This document shows, piece by piece, positions 8,382 through 15,929 of a DNA stretch of 48,072 nucleotides. The notes under the pieces are model-generated. The model ran no database searches and had not been told where the DNA came from. It saw nothing but the letters and a program-made list of their open reading frames with translations. Each line of letters starts with the position of its first letter. Position 1 is the first letter of the stretch. A program made the translations under genes and the position numbers. The DNA comes from Pseudomonadota bacterium (GTDB taxonomy: Bacteria; Myxococcota_A; Polyangia; Polyangiales; Polyangiaceae): the NCBI GenBank assembly GCA_023431345.1, contig JAEYWK010000152.1:1-48072 (forward strand). The letters are read 5' to 3'.

Positions 8382-9818
8382 ATGGCTCAGCGCAAGCAGC
8401 GCCGTGTGCCCGCTGGGCGCCCCGCAACGTCGGGCGACACATCGAGCGAAACCTCGGCAGACGCGAAGCGGGCCGCGACCGAGCTGGTGCAAGAGCTGCG
8501 CGGGCGCGGCGTCGATCGCGCCAAGATCGGCGGCTTCGACGTCGACGGGGTGCTGCGCGGCAAGTACGTGTCCCTCGACAAGCTCGAGTCCGCCCTCGCC
8601 AAGGGCTTCGGCTTTTGCGACGTCATCTTCGGTTGGGACGCGGCCGACGTGCTCTACGACAACGCGAAGGTCACGGGCTGGCACACCGGCTACCCCGACG
8701 CGCACGCCGTGCTTGATCCGTCCACGCTGCGTAGCATTCCGTGGGAGCCCGGCGCGGTAGCGCTGCTGGCTGACTTCCGAGACGCAGGCAGCGGGCCCCA
8801 CCCGGCGTGCCCGCGCTCGCTGCTCAAGCGCGTCGTCGAGCGCGCGGGCAAGCTCGGCTATCAGCCCATGATCGGCGCCGAGTACGAGTTCTACCTCTTC
8901 AAAGAAACCCGCGATTCTTTGCAAGAAAAGGCCTTTCGTCAGCTCACCCCGCTCGACCCGGGCATGTTCGGTTACAGCTGGGTGAGGAGCGGGCAAGACG
9001 CGGAATTGATGCGCGACATCCTGCAAGGCATGCGCGACTTCGACATCGAGCTGGAGGGGCTCCACACCGAAACCGGCCCGGGCGTCTACGAGGCCGCCAT
9101 CAGCTTCGACGACGCGCTGAAGACCGCCGACCGCGCGGCCCTGTTCAAGGTCGCGCTGAAGCAGATCGCTCACCGCCACGGCGTCTCGGTCACGTTCATG
9201 GCCAAATGGAGCGCGGCCCTGCCTGGCTCGAGCGGTCACTTACACCAAAGCCTCTGGCAAAACGGCGAAAACGCCTTCGTCGACCGCGCCCGCAGGGGCA
9301 AGATGTCCAAGCTGATGCAGCAGTATTTGGCCGGGCAAATCGCGCTCATGCCTGAGCTCACGGCCATGATCTCGCCCACCATCAACAGCTACAAGCGCTA
9401 CGTGCCGGGCGTGTGGGCGCCGCTCGTGGCGTGCTGGGGCAACGAGAACCGCACCGCGCCGTGCCGAGTGATCGGGCTGGGCGAGGGGAGCGCGCTGCGC
9501 ATCGAGCACCGCCAGCCAGCCGCGGACATGAACCCTTACATCGCGATCGCAGCGACGTTGGGCGCGGGCCTGTGGGGCATCGAGAAAGGCCTGACGCCGC
9601 CGCCCGAGACGCGCGGCGACGCGGGCACCGACGGTCCGGGGCGCTTGCCGCGCACGCTGCGCGAGGCGAACGAGCGGCTCGCCGCCAGCAAAGCGGCGCG
9701 GGCGCTGTTCGGGGAAGCGTTCGTGGATCACTACTTGCGCACCCGCGACTGGGAGGTGCGTGAATACGACAAGGCCGTGACGGACTGGGAGCTGTCTCGC
9801 TATTTCGAGGTCATATGA
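8382..9818 (+). CDS. glutamine synthetase family protein (gamma-glutamyl amine ligase type)
   Basis: 478 residues from the ATG at 8382; a GTG at 8364 is less likely because it overlaps the putative -10. The GS catalytic domain is complete: GAEYEFYLF with metal-binding Glu (about residue 167), HTETGPGVYEAA (about 230), GSSGHLHQSLW with the metal His (about 285), RYVPGVWAPLVACWGNENRTAP (about 345) and RIEHRQPAADMNPYIAIAA (about 375). The adenylylation loop of housekeeping GlnA is not seen, and the sequence is closer to the PuuA/GlnA-like group that glutamylates amines. Its stop overlaps the next start (ATGA), coupling it to an alcohol dehydrogenase. An amine or amino-alcohol catabolic role is inferred; the substrate is unknown. 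Confidence 0.85.
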   Translation: MAQRKQRRVPAGRPATSGDTSSETSADAKRAATELVQELRGRGVDRAKIGGFDVDGVLRGKYVSLDKLESALAKGFGFCDVIFGWDAADVLYDNAKVTGWHTGYPDAHAVLDPSTLRSIPWEPGAVALLADFRDAGSGPHPACPRSLLKRVVERAGKLGYQPMIGAEYEFYLFKETRDSLQEKAFRQLTPLDPGMFGYSWVRSGQDAELMRDILQGMRDFDIELEGLHTETGPGVYEAAISFDDALKTADRAALFKVALKQIAHRHGVSVTFMAKWSAALPGSSGHLHQSLWQNGENAFVDRARRGKMSKLMQQYLAGQIALMPELTAMISPTINSYKRYVPGVWAPLVACWGNENRTAPCRVIGLGEGSALRIEHRQPAADMNPYIAIAATLGAGLWGIEKGLTPPPETRGDAGTDGPGRLPRTLREANERLAASKAARALFGEAFVDHYLRTRDWEVREYDKAVTDWELSRYFEVI

Positions 9819-10936
9819 GCATCTGGAGCTTTCCTACGAGGATCATCTTCGGCGCCGGCGAAATCACGAAGCTCGGCGCAGAGACGGCGGCGCTCGGCGT
9901 CGCCCGCGTCCTCGTGGTCACCGACGCCGGGGTCGAGAAGACGGGCCTCTTGAACGCGCCGCTGAGCTCGCTTCAGAAGAGCGGCCTCGTCGCCCAGGTG
10001 TTCACGGGCGTCGACGGCAACCCGACCGAGCAGAACATCGAAGACGGCGCGAAAGCCTACGCGGCGCACCGCGCAGAAGCGGTGGTGGCCGTGGGCGGCG
10101 GCTCTCCCATGGACGCCGCCAAGCTGATCGCGCTCCGCGCTCGCTGCAGCCTGCCGTTCGAGCAGCTCGATGACGCCATCGACGGCGGAGTGCACGTGCC
10201 CGAAGGCGTGCCGCCGGTGATCACCGTTCCCACCACGGCCGGTACGGGCAGCGAGGTCGGGCGCTCGGGCGTGCTCACCCTGCGCTCCACCGGCCGCAAA
10301 ACCGTCATCTTCTCGCCGCGCCTGCTGGCGAAGGTCGCCATCTTGGATCCGGAGCTCACGGTGTCGATGCCCAAGAGCGTGACGGCCGCGACCGGGTTCG
10401 ACGCGCTCACGCACTGCATCGAGGCTTATCTTTCGACGGGGGATCACCCGCTCGCCGACGCGATCGCGCTCGGCGGTATCGAGCTGACGGCGCGTTACCT
10501 CGAGCAGGCCGTGAGCGAGCCCTCGAACCTCGAGGCGCGCGGAGGCATGATGAAAGCGGCCATGATGGGCGCGATCGCGTTCCAAAAGGGCCTCGGCGCT
10601 TGTCACTCGCTGGCGCATCCGCTGTCGAGCGAGCACGGCCTCCACCACGGCCTCGCCAACGCGCTGTGCTTGCCGTCGGTGATCGCTTTCAACGCCAGCG
10701 CGGTGCCGGAGCGCGTGAAGCGCGTCGGCGCGCTGCTCGGCGACCTCGACGCCGTCAAAGGCGTCGCCGCGCTGCGGGCGCGCGTGGGCATCAACGGCGG
10801 CCTCGCGGGGGCGGGCTTGCGCGAGGAGCACCTGGCGCCCCTCGCCCGTAAGGCGCTAGAAGATGCGTGTCACCGCAGCAATCCGCGTCCGTGTGGCGAA
10901 ACGGATCTGCTTGCGCTGTATCGCGCCTCACTCTGA
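9815..10936 (+). CDS. iron-containing (group III) alcohol dehydrogenase
   Basis: 373 residues, the usual length of the family. The N-terminal NAD(P)-binding part has the fingerprint VAVGGGSPMDAAK (about 88-100) and VPTTAGTGSEVGRSG (about 138). The metal site is intact: Asp and His in GFDALTHCIEAYLS (about 195-205) and two His in GACHSLAHPLSSEHGLHHG (about 260-278). It oxidises an alcohol or reduces an aldehyde in the cytoplasm. The start codon overlaps the stop of the glutamine-synthetase-like gene, so the two enzymes are probably made in fixed ratio and act on one pathway. The substrate cannot be read from sequence. Confidence 0.9.
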   Translation: MSIWSFPTRIIFGAGEITKLGAETAALGVARVLVVTDAGVEKTGLLNAPLSSLQKSGLVAQVFTGVDGNPTEQNIEDGAKAYAAHRAEAVVAVGGGSPMDAAKLIALRARCSLPFEQLDDAIDGGVHVPEGVPPVITVPTTAGTGSEVGRSGVLTLRSTGRKTVIFSPRLLAKVAILDPELTVSMPKSVTAATGFDALTHCIEAYLSTGDHPLADAIALGGIELTARYLEQAVSEPSNLEARGGMMKAAMMGAIAFQKGLGACHSLAHPLSSEHGLHHGLANALCLPSVIAFNASAVPERVKRVGALLGDLDAVKGVAALRARVGINGGLAGAGLREEHLAPLARKALEDACHRSNPRPCGETDLLALYRASL

Positions 10937-11127
10937 GCGTCACACCTGTCCGACTTCGGTTCGGGACGAGGCGACACCGCGATCGCCAAGTCACCCACTG
11001 GGTCGGTCTTTACCCAGGTATTTTGCAGCGAAACCCACCTGGTACGCGCCTGTCGCCTCGACGAAATGATTGGTCTTTGTCTCGGTCCGAGACGCGGCTG
11101 GGTCAGCTGCGACGCCACGAGCCCGCA

Positions 11128-11143
11128 TGGCACGGCTCTCGCA
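11128..11143 (+). promoter_or_regulatory. sigma-54-like promoter element
   Basis: TGGCACGGCTCTCGCA fits the sigma-54 consensus TGGCACG-N4-TTGCA at every conserved position but one (TTGC read as TCGC), with exact GG/GC spacing. Transcription would begin only a few bases before the ATG at 11158, which is odd for a leader that needs a ribosome-binding site. It could be chance in GC-rich DNA. Confidence 0.3.
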
Positions 11144-11157
11144 TTCTCGGCGGCATC

Positions 11158-11487
11158 ATGGCTTACGTCCTCAAAGAGTGTCGCAAACCGGCGGTGACCG
11201 CGATCGAGCGCGCTCGTCGCCAGTCTGAGCGCGGCGATGAGCGTCGCGCCATGTTGATCTTGCGCGAGGAGTGCTTCGCCGTCGAATCCGACGCCGCGCT
11301 CTGGGTGCATTACGGTCTTTCGTGTCTGCGCGCGCGCCGGCGCGACGAAGGCTTCCGGGCGCTAGCTCACTCGCTCTGGCTGCGCGAGCGCGCCCGCGAT
11401 GAGCGCCGCGCATCCGTGCTTCGCGCCCTCATCGCGCATCTCTCGAACGGCGACAGCTTGCCGCTCTTTGCCCGCAAAGCTGCCTAG
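11158..11487 (+). CDS. small helical repeat-like protein, unknown function
   Basis: A 109-residue, Arg/Ala/Leu-rich soluble protein: CRKPAVTAIERARRQSERGDERRAMLILREECF, ALWVHYGLSCLRARRRDEGFRALAHSLWLRERARDERRASVLRALIAH. The helix pairs with A/L spacing look like two to three TPR-type units, though no family is assigned. The ATG at 11158 was chosen because the region upstream (10937-11157) shows no coding character. A sigma-54-like element lies just before it. It is convergent with the next small gene. Not recognised further. Confidence 0.55.
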   Translation: MAYVLKECRKPAVTAIERARRQSERGDERRAMLILREECFAVESDAALWVHYGLSCLRARRRDEGFRALAHSLWLRERARDERRASVLRALIAHLSNGDSLPLFARKAA

Positions 11488-11527
11488 TCCGCCCGCGCGC
11501 TCGTGCCGGCTCCGGCGACGCCGTCGC

Positions 11528-11770
11528 TCAGCGGTAGGCGAGGGCCTCGACGTTGAACGTGCGCATCGTGTTACGCGTGCACATCGGACAGCTCCAGCCC
11601 ACGTCCACCTGCTTGTCATCGATCTTCTTGGTGGAGTTGGCGGGAGCGGCGAGCTCACGGCCGCGCTCCCGATCGTTCACGAAGCCGCGCACGACCGAGC
11701 GCGCTTCATCCAGCTCCGCGACGAGCTGGGCCTGGCATTCGCAACGCGATTCGACTCGAGCAATCTTCAT
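11528..11770 (-). CDS. small Cys-pair (zinc-ribbon-like) protein
   Basis: 80 residues from the ATG at 11770: MKIARVESRCECQAQLVAEL at the start and VDVGWSCPMCTRNTMRTFN near the end. Two Cys pairs (CEC at 10-12, CPMC at about 62-65) about 50 residues apart could bind one zinc. No signal peptide. The gene is divergent from tRNA-Gly and convergent with the 109-residue gene. Function unknown; conserved small proteins of this shape are frequent in myxobacteria. Confidence 0.5.
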   Translation of the reverse strand: MKIARVESRCECQAQLVAELDEARSVVRGFVNDRERGRELAAPANSTKKIDDKQVDVGWSCPMCTRNTMRTFNVEALAYR

Positions 11771-11840
11771 GGTCGGCCCGGATTGGTAGCTGCGGATGCC
11801 CGGCCGGGTCAAGCCCCTCCCGCGCCGCGCGAAAGCGCCC

Positions 11841-11869
11841 TTGAAACCCCTCGCGCGAAGCACTAAGGT
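11841..11869 (+). promoter_or_regulatory. sigma-70 type promoter of tRNA-Gly
   Basis: TTGAAA (11841-11846), a 17-bp spacer and TAAGGT (11864-11869) end 14 bp before the mature tRNA 5' end at 11884. Spacing and hexamers fit a strong housekeeping promoter and give a useful reference for -10 sequences in this genome. Confidence 0.75.
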
Positions 11870-11883
11870 CCGCCTCAGTCTTT

Positions 11884-11956
11884 GCGGGACTAGCTCAGTT
11901 GGTAGAGCACGAGCTTCCCAAGCTCGGGGTCGCGCGTTCGAACCGCGTGTCCCGCT
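11884..11956 (+). tRNA. tRNA-Gly(CCC)
   Basis: A full cloverleaf: acceptor GCGGGAC pairs with GTCCCGC, D arm GCTC/GAGC, anticodon stem CGAGC/GCTCG with loop TTCCCAA (anticodon CCC), T arm GCGCG-TTCGAAC-CGCGT with one G-T pair, discriminator T. No CCA is encoded. Its 3' 44 bases plus two downstream bases are repeated at 26993-27038, so it is the integration site of the element to its right, and the element restored an intact tRNA on insertion. Confidence 0.95.
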
Positions 11957-13202
11957 CCGGAAAAAACGCCAGATTGTGATTCTGGTTCGATGCACGGCGA
12001 AGTAACTGAGCATGGTCCGTGCTCAGTTGGGGGATGGCCGCCGCCGGCACCTCGCGCACCAGGCTTTCGAGGTAGCGCTGGTGGACCTTGCTGTCCGAGT
12101 GACCGGTGAGCGCCATCGCCGTCTGCTCGTTCGTGCCCACCCGCGCTAGCGCGGTGGCGTAGGCCCGGCGCGTGCTGTGGAAGTCGACGGGGAGGGTGGT
12201 GCTGGTCTCGTTATGCAGCTCGTGGCGCCGCACGCCCGCCTTCCAGAGCTCGCGGCGCAGCCGGTCGGCGTAGGACATGTTGGAGCGCTTCTTCGCCTCA
12301 CCAGCCCGGCGCCCGCGGCGGACCGGGAACACCGGGCCGGCGGCTGGCGGCTCGGCGCCCGGCTCGGCCTGCTCTTCGTGCCAAACCTTCAGGAACGGCC
12401 GCACCAGAGCAGGGACGACCAGCGTCACCGGCTGGGGCTTCTTCTTCCGCGTCTTCCGCCGGACCAGCGTGCACGTCTCGTAGCCGGGCCCGAACGCCGT
12501 CCAATCAAGGCTGTTTAGGTCGCCGGCGCGCAGCCCGCCCACCGTGCGCGAGAGCAGCACCAGCAGCTTGATCTCGGCGTCGACCTCCGGATGCGCCACC
12601 AGCTGCTCGACCTCGCCATCGGTCAGCACCGCGCGTGCCTTGCCCGACTCCTCGATGTCCGGAACGTCCGTGCGCGCCGCCTTGTTCTCGGCCACGAGCT
12701 CATCCTTCCAAGCCGCCTGCAGCAGCCGCACCATCGTCGAGCGCATGTGCGCCACGCTCTGCCGTGAGTAGGGCTCCGGCTCGTCGCCCTCGCGCCGCGG
12801 CTTCGGCCGGATCTTCCCGGTGGCCGCGTCGTCGAGCACGTCCTGGATCTCGGCCTTGCCGACCTTGCCTAGCGGCAGCGCGCCGAGCGCCGGCAGCCAG
12901 ACGCGGTCGAGGTATCGCCGCTCGTAGCCGGCCGCAGCGATGCCGAGGGCGTCACGGCGCTCGAGCCACCGCTCCGCGTACTCGGCCACCGTCACGGGCG
13001 CCTTCGCCTGCTCGGGCGTCGGCGGTGCGTTGAGCTTGACCAGGCGGCGCATCTTCGCGCGCGCCGCCTGCTTGTCGGTCGTCTCGAGATCGAAGCTCTT
13101 CTGGACGATCTCGCCGTCGACCTCGACGCGGATGCGTGCGCGCCAGCCGCTCTTCGTCCAGTAGAGCGAGCCGGTACGGGAGGGGCCTTTGCGGTCAGTC
13201 AT
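11895..13202 (-). CDS. int: tyrosine recombinase (phage-type integrase)
   Basis: 435 residues. An N-terminal arm-type DNA-binding region (SLYWTKSGWRARIRVEVDGEIV) and SAM-like core-binding domain (TVAEYAERWLERRDALGI, about 70-170) precede the catalytic domain. Catalytic residues are all visible: Arg in SRTVGGLRAGDL (about 223), HSTRR (His-x-x-Arg, about 340), TGHSD (about 369) and the nucleophile Tyr in HQRYLES (about 376). The ATG overlaps the preceding stop (ATGA). The C-terminal end RDTRFERATPSLGSSCSTN is antisense to tRNA-Gly: the last five residues and the stop lie in host DNA left of the att repeat, so the protein end depends on the integration state. Confidence 0.95.
   Translation of the reverse strand: MTDRKGPSRTGSLYWTKSGWRARIRVEVDGEIVQKSFDLETTDKQAARAKMRRLVKLNAPPTPEQAKAPVTVAEYAERWLERRDALGIAAAGYERRYLDRVWLPALGALPLGKVGKAEIQDVLDDAATGKIRPKPRREGDEPEPYSRQSVAHMRSTMVRLLQAAWKDELVAENKAARTDVPDIEESGKARAVLTDGEVEQLVAHPEVDAEIKLLVLLSRTVGGLRAGDLNSLDWTAFGPGYETCTLVRRKTRKKKPQPVTLVVPALVRPFLKVWHEEQAEPGAEPPAAGPVFPVRRGRRAGEAKKRSNMSYADRLRRELWKAGVRRHELHNETSTTLPVDFHSTRRAYATALARVGTNEQTAMALTGHSDSKVHQRYLESLVREVPAAAIPQLSTDHAQLLRRASNQNHNLAFFPERDTRFERATPSLGSSCSTN
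11913..11958 (+). repeat. attL (46-bp direct repeat, copy 1)
   Basis: It starts at the GC of the anticodon stem (GCTTCCCAAGCTC...) and ends with ...GTGTCCCGCTCC, two bases past the tRNA discriminator. It is identical to 26993-27038. Homology breaks on both sides (GA versus CC before, GG versus AG after). Confidence 0.95.
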
Positions 13203-13987
13203 TCGGGGTCCTTAGGCGCGAGTCGAATGACTCCGTCCGTGACAATCAACCCGTGCGTCCAGGCCTGTCGAATCGCTTCGTGACTTGGCCAGCCAAAAGC
13301 GCTTGAAGCGATTACGAGCGCGCTGCTCAGTAGCGCCGCCGAGTGACTCCGGATGTGACCAGGAACAAGGTCGGCGGCGGGTTGCCCGATCCTCGTCCCC
13401 ACGCCGGCGTCGTGAACGAACGGCCAGATGCCGTTCATCAGCGGGTGGACGTAGCCGCTGTACGGGCGGTAGAGAGTTGCGTAGAGGAATCGAAACTGCC
13501 ATGGGTGTGCGGGGAACTTCTCGCGCCAGTGCTGGTCGGCCGCGTCAGAGCGTCGGTCGAACTTCGGCATCGACTCCTTCGCAGCGGCCGCTTCGAGTTC
13601 CGCGAGTGCCTCGTTGCCGTTCACCACCTCGCGGCCGGCTTGCTTGCTCAGGTCGGCAAGCAAGTCCGTCGTGTGCTTGACCTCGTTCCTCAAAAATTGC
13701 GCATGATGCTTCAGCGGATCGACCAGCAGCCACGCGAAGGTCACCAGGTGTTCGAAAGCCACGCGCGCCAACACCGCCGCATCGAGACGCCGCTCCGGCG
13801 GCAGAGCAAACAGCGACTGTTGCGCGTAGTGCCCGCGCACGAGTAGACCCATGGCGGTTGGACGCCAGCTGAGCGGCGGCGCCTCGTTGCGAAACACCGG
13901 CATTACCTCGGTGAAGAGCGCAGAAACACGGTGCCAGTTTTCCTCCAGCTGTTGCGCGACGTCGGGAGCGATCGTTTCTTCAGTCAT
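13199..13987 (-). CDS. helical protein resembling DUF5677, unknown function
   Basis: 262 residues, cytoplasmic. The middle contains an Arg/Glu helix (LDAAVLARVAFEHLVTFAWLLVDPLKHHAQFLRNEVK, about 88-125) and a conserved-looking YSGYVHPLMNG (about 175) resembling the DUF5677-type helical fold. It has ATGA overlaps with both neighbours, so it is translated together with integrase. Proteins of this type sit in mobile elements and are sometimes near defence genes, but the activity is unknown. The family assignment is by eye. Confidence 0.5.
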   Translation of the reverse strand: MTEETIAPDVAQQLEENWHRVSALFTEVMPVFRNEAPPLSWRPTAMGLLVRGHYAQQSLFALPPERRLDAAVLARVAFEHLVTFAWLLVDPLKHHAQFLRNEVKHTTDLLADLSKQAGREVVNGNEALAELEAAAAKESMPKFDRRSDAADQHWREKFPAHPWQFRFLYATLYRPYSGYVHPLMNGIWPFVHDAGVGTRIGQPAADLVPGHIRSHSAALLSSALVIASSAFGWPSHEAIRQAWTHGLIVTDGVIRLAPKDPE

Positions 13988-14211
13988 CGTGCCTCGTTGG
14001 AATCGTCCAGCCTACCCCAGCCGCGCTGGCACGAACGACACCACCAGCGCGGCTCGTCGCCGAAGATGACGTCGTGACCGATGCCGTCGGCCCCGGCTCC
14101 GTACGAGAGCTCCTGTGTGTCAGCGGAGCCGCACGCTGGGCATGCTGGGCCGCACGGCGGGGTGCGCGGGTCGTTGTCGAAGGGGCCACTACCTGAGCTT
14201 GCTTCACTCAT
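13984..14211 (-). CDS. small zinc-ribbon protein
   Basis: 75 residues starting at the ATG at 14211, which overlaps the upstream stop (ATGA); an ATG at 14223 would overlap more and is not preferred. Two CxxC pairs, CPACGS (about 24-29) and CRSCQRGW (about 56-63), make a short zinc ribbon of the kind found in many phage-encoded proteins. It overlaps the start of the DUF5677-like gene by 4 nt. Function unknown. Confidence 0.65.
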   Translation of the reverse strand: MSEASSGSGPFDNDPRTPPCGPACPACGSADTQELSYGAGADGIGHDVIFGDEPRWWCRSCQRGWGRLDDSNEAR

Positions 14212-14492
14212 GATGGTCTCCAAACAGGGATCGCAGTCGCAGCAGAGCGGGTGCCCGTGTGTGACAGCTTTTTGCTTGTTTTAGGCTGCGCCAGATGCCG
14301 CACTACGGGGTGAGAGCCGTTTTCAGCCTCCAGCGTGCGCACCACGCCGGCCAACCGCGCCCGCGCTTCAATCGCAAGCAGGCTGGCCAGGTGGGCGGCA
14401 ACGGATGGATCAAGGTCGAGCCGACTCACCGGCGCCGCGAAGGTGATGGCAATGCCGGTGGGCGTATGGGTCAGGTGTGCCGAGAAGCTCAC
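14208..14492 (-). CDS. small protein of element, unknown
   Basis: 94 residues, GTG start, with GTGA overlapping the previous stop and ATGA overlap at the end. The N-terminal half is beta-like (FSAHLTHTPTGIAITFAAPVSRLDLD) and the rest helical (SVAAHLASLLAIEARARLAGVVRTLEAE). No family is recognised. Coding is supported by the unbroken chain of overlaps. Confidence 0.6.
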   Translation of the reverse strand: MSFSAHLTHTPTGIAITFAAPVSRLDLDPSVAAHLASLLAIEARARLAGVVRTLEAENGSHPVVRHLAQPKTSKKLSHTGTRSAATAIPVWRPS

Positions 14493-14647
14493 TTGACCGG
14501 CTCCTCTCGGACGAGTGCCTCGAGCTCCGTCTGCAGCTCCCGCAGGTCGCGGACGGCCGTGTCGCTCTCGCCTTGGATTCGGATGAGCCGGCTTCGAAGC
14601 GCCGTCATGTCGCGCGTCAGCTTGGCCAGTTTCTCAGCGCGGCTCAT
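14489..14647 (-). CDS. very small coiled-coil protein of element
   Basis: 52 residues from the ATG at 14647: MSRAEKLAKLTRDMTALRSR, then a heptad-like Leu/Arg/Glu helix ending REEPVK. Its ATG overlaps the upstream stop (ATGA) and its TGA overlaps the GTG of the next gene. Short coiled-coil open frames like this are common in phages; a structural or regulatory role cannot be decided. Confidence 0.6.
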   Translation of the reverse strand: MSRAEKLAKLTRDMTALRSRLIRIQGESDTAVRDLRELQTELEALVREEPVK

Positions 14648-14967
14648 TCGGCAGCCTCGCTTGTGGCTCCGATGGCCAGTTCGAGAGCCACTTCGATTCG
14701 AGTCGCGATCTGGCTGATCACGTCTGCCGCGTCGTGACGATCGAGCGGCATGTCATCGTTGCGCAACGCCGTGGCGAGGACCGAAAGCTCCGTCTTGACG
14801 CGGTCGAGCGTGTCGATGCCGAGGCAGCCGTCGAACCCGGAGACAGCCGCAACCGCGAGGCTTTCCAACTTTGCGGCGGAGATGTTCTTCGCTGGCTTGC
14901 GCCCTGCGCTGACTGTCGCCTCCTTAGAGGCAGCGCTCACGGTCAAGCTGATCGGCGGCTTGCTCAT
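14644..14967 (-). CDS. small helical protein of element
   Basis: 107 residues. A basic Ser/Lys/Ala-rich start (MSKPPISLTVSAASKEATVS, GRKPAKNISAAKLESLAVAAV) leads to helices with acidic residues (DTLDRVKTELSVLATALRNDD, ADVISQIATRIEVALELAIG). It is linked by ATGA overlaps on both sides. No family is recognised and there is no export signal. Confidence 0.6.
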   Translation of the reverse strand: MSKPPISLTVSAASKEATVSAGRKPAKNISAAKLESLAVAAVSGFDGCLGIDTLDRVKTELSVLATALRNDDMPLDRHDAADVISQIATRIEVALELAIGATSEAAE

Positions 14968-15146
14968 TGGGCAACCTCCTGGCGCTCCGCCTCTTCGACC
15001 AGCTGCTTCAAGTGGCGCAGCCCGCGGAGCGCGTGGACGAACGACTCAGCGCGCCAGGTTTCTTCCTCGCAGACCGTGGCTGCGATGGTGTCGTCCTGCA
15101 GCTTCGCGAGCGCGATCTTGATGTCGCTGAAGATGGGGCGGCTCAA
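14964..15146 (-). CDS. small protein of element
   Basis: 60 residues: MSRPIFSDIKIALAKLQDDT at the start and HALRGLRHLKQLVEEAERQEVAQ at the end, mostly helical and charged. ATGA overlaps with both neighbours mark it as part of the same translational chain. Unknown function. Confidence 0.6.
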   Translation of the reverse strand: MSRPIFSDIKIALAKLQDDTIAATVCEEETWRAESFVHALRGLRHLKQLVEEAERQEVAQ

Positions 15147-15601
15147 GACGCCACCTCCTCGTCACCGTCAGCCTCGTCCCAATGGCGCGTCTCCCCGTTG
15201 CTTCGAAGATCGAGCCCCGTGAACTCGTCGATCAGCCGCGGCGCCGCCGTGAGAAGCTCCGACACGCCGAGCAGCGCCATCGACGCCTCTTCGTAGCCGA
15301 GCTCGACGTCGTGCTCATCCTCGCACATCTTGCTGCAGGCGAGCGCGATCGCGACGGCCTTGGTGGTCACAGCGGCGAAGCGCATCAACGCGCGCTCCGC
15401 CGTCATGTCGCCGCCTTCGCTCTCCTTCACGTTGCGACCGCAGCAGAGAATCTGCGCGATCGCGTGGCGCATCGAGGTCGGGTGGTCCCCGAAGTCGAGC
15501 GCGGCCTTCTCGTGTTCGAGGGCCTTCTTGCGGCGGAACTCCGCCAGATGGGCCAGTTCCGCTGCCGTATCCCCAGTCGTGCTATTGGTGTTCTCGGACA
15601 T
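15143..15601 (-). CDS. helical protein heading a chain of small element genes
   Basis: 152 residues from the ATG at 15601 (MSENTNSTTGDTAAELAHLA). The ATG at 15610 lies too close to the GGAAAGGG ribosome-binding sequence, while the second ATG has a 9-nt spacing, so it is preferred. An acidic, helical protein with Cys residues in ILCCGRN and ACSKMCEDEHD (about 50-100). It heads the chain 15601 to 11895, in which every stop overlaps the next start by 4 nt. No family is recognised. Confidence 0.6.
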   Translation of the reverse strand: MSENTNSTTGDTAAELAHLAEFRRKKALEHEKAALDFGDHPTSMRHAIAQILCCGRNVKESEGGDMTAERALMRFAAVTTKAVAIALACSKMCEDEHDVELGYEEASMALLGVSELLTAAPRLIDEFTGLDLRSNGETRHWDEADGDEEVAS

Positions 15602-15666
15602 TGAAAGCATCCCTTTCCGTGTCTTTGGGGCTCGAGCTGGTGGAACAGCGCGAGTCCCGCTTGTGA

Positions 15667-15882
15667 CTATTTCTTCGGCTTCTTTGCGGCCGCCGGCTTC
15701 TTACTGAGCTCCGCGCCGCCCTGCACCGGAAGCCCGTCGTGCTCACGCTTGACTAGCATTCGAATCACGCCCGCCGCGTTCAGGCCGTAGTGCTTCGCGA
15801 CTGCGTCGAGGCGCGAGCTTTCCTCGTCGCTCATGCGCATCGTGAAGAGTTTTTCTCTCATATTCGCGGCAGTTTCACGCAT
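15667..15882 (-). CDS. ribbon-helix-helix (CopG/Arc-like) regulator
   Basis: 71 residues from the ATG at 15882, with AGGAGA 7 nt upstream. The core LFTMRMSDEESSRLDAVAKHYGLNAAGVIRMLVKRE (about 12-47) has the RHH pattern: a short strand, then two helices with the Gly-x-(N/S)-x-(A/S) turn and an Ile-Arg in helix 2. A Lys/Ala/Pro tail (KKPAAAKKPKK) may add nonspecific DNA binding. A tandem 18-bp repeat directly upstream is the obvious operator. It probably represses its own leftward operon and perhaps the divergent cassette. Confidence 0.75.
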   Translation of the reverse strand: MRETAANMREKLFTMRMSDEESSRLDAVAKHYGLNAAGVIRMLVKREHDGLPVQGGAELSKKPAAAKKPKK

Positions 15883-15893
15883 GCGATGTCTCC

Positions 15894-15929
15894 TGTATAG
15901 ACGTTGCTGTATGTATATACGTTCTAGTA
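15894..15929. promoter_or_regulatory. tandem 18-bp direct repeat, probable RHH operator
   Basis: Two abutting copies, TGTATAGACGTTGCTGTA (15894-15911) and TGTATATACGTTCTAGTA (15912-15929), match at 14 of 18 positions. They lie 12 bp before the RHH gene start, in an A+T-rich patch that must also hold its promoter. RHH repressors typically bind such adjacent repeats as paired dimers. Confidence 0.6.

Noticed and set aside
10937..11157. Upstream extension of the 109-residue gene to 10867
   Set aside because: The extension overlaps the alcohol dehydrogenase end and has no protein-like composition.
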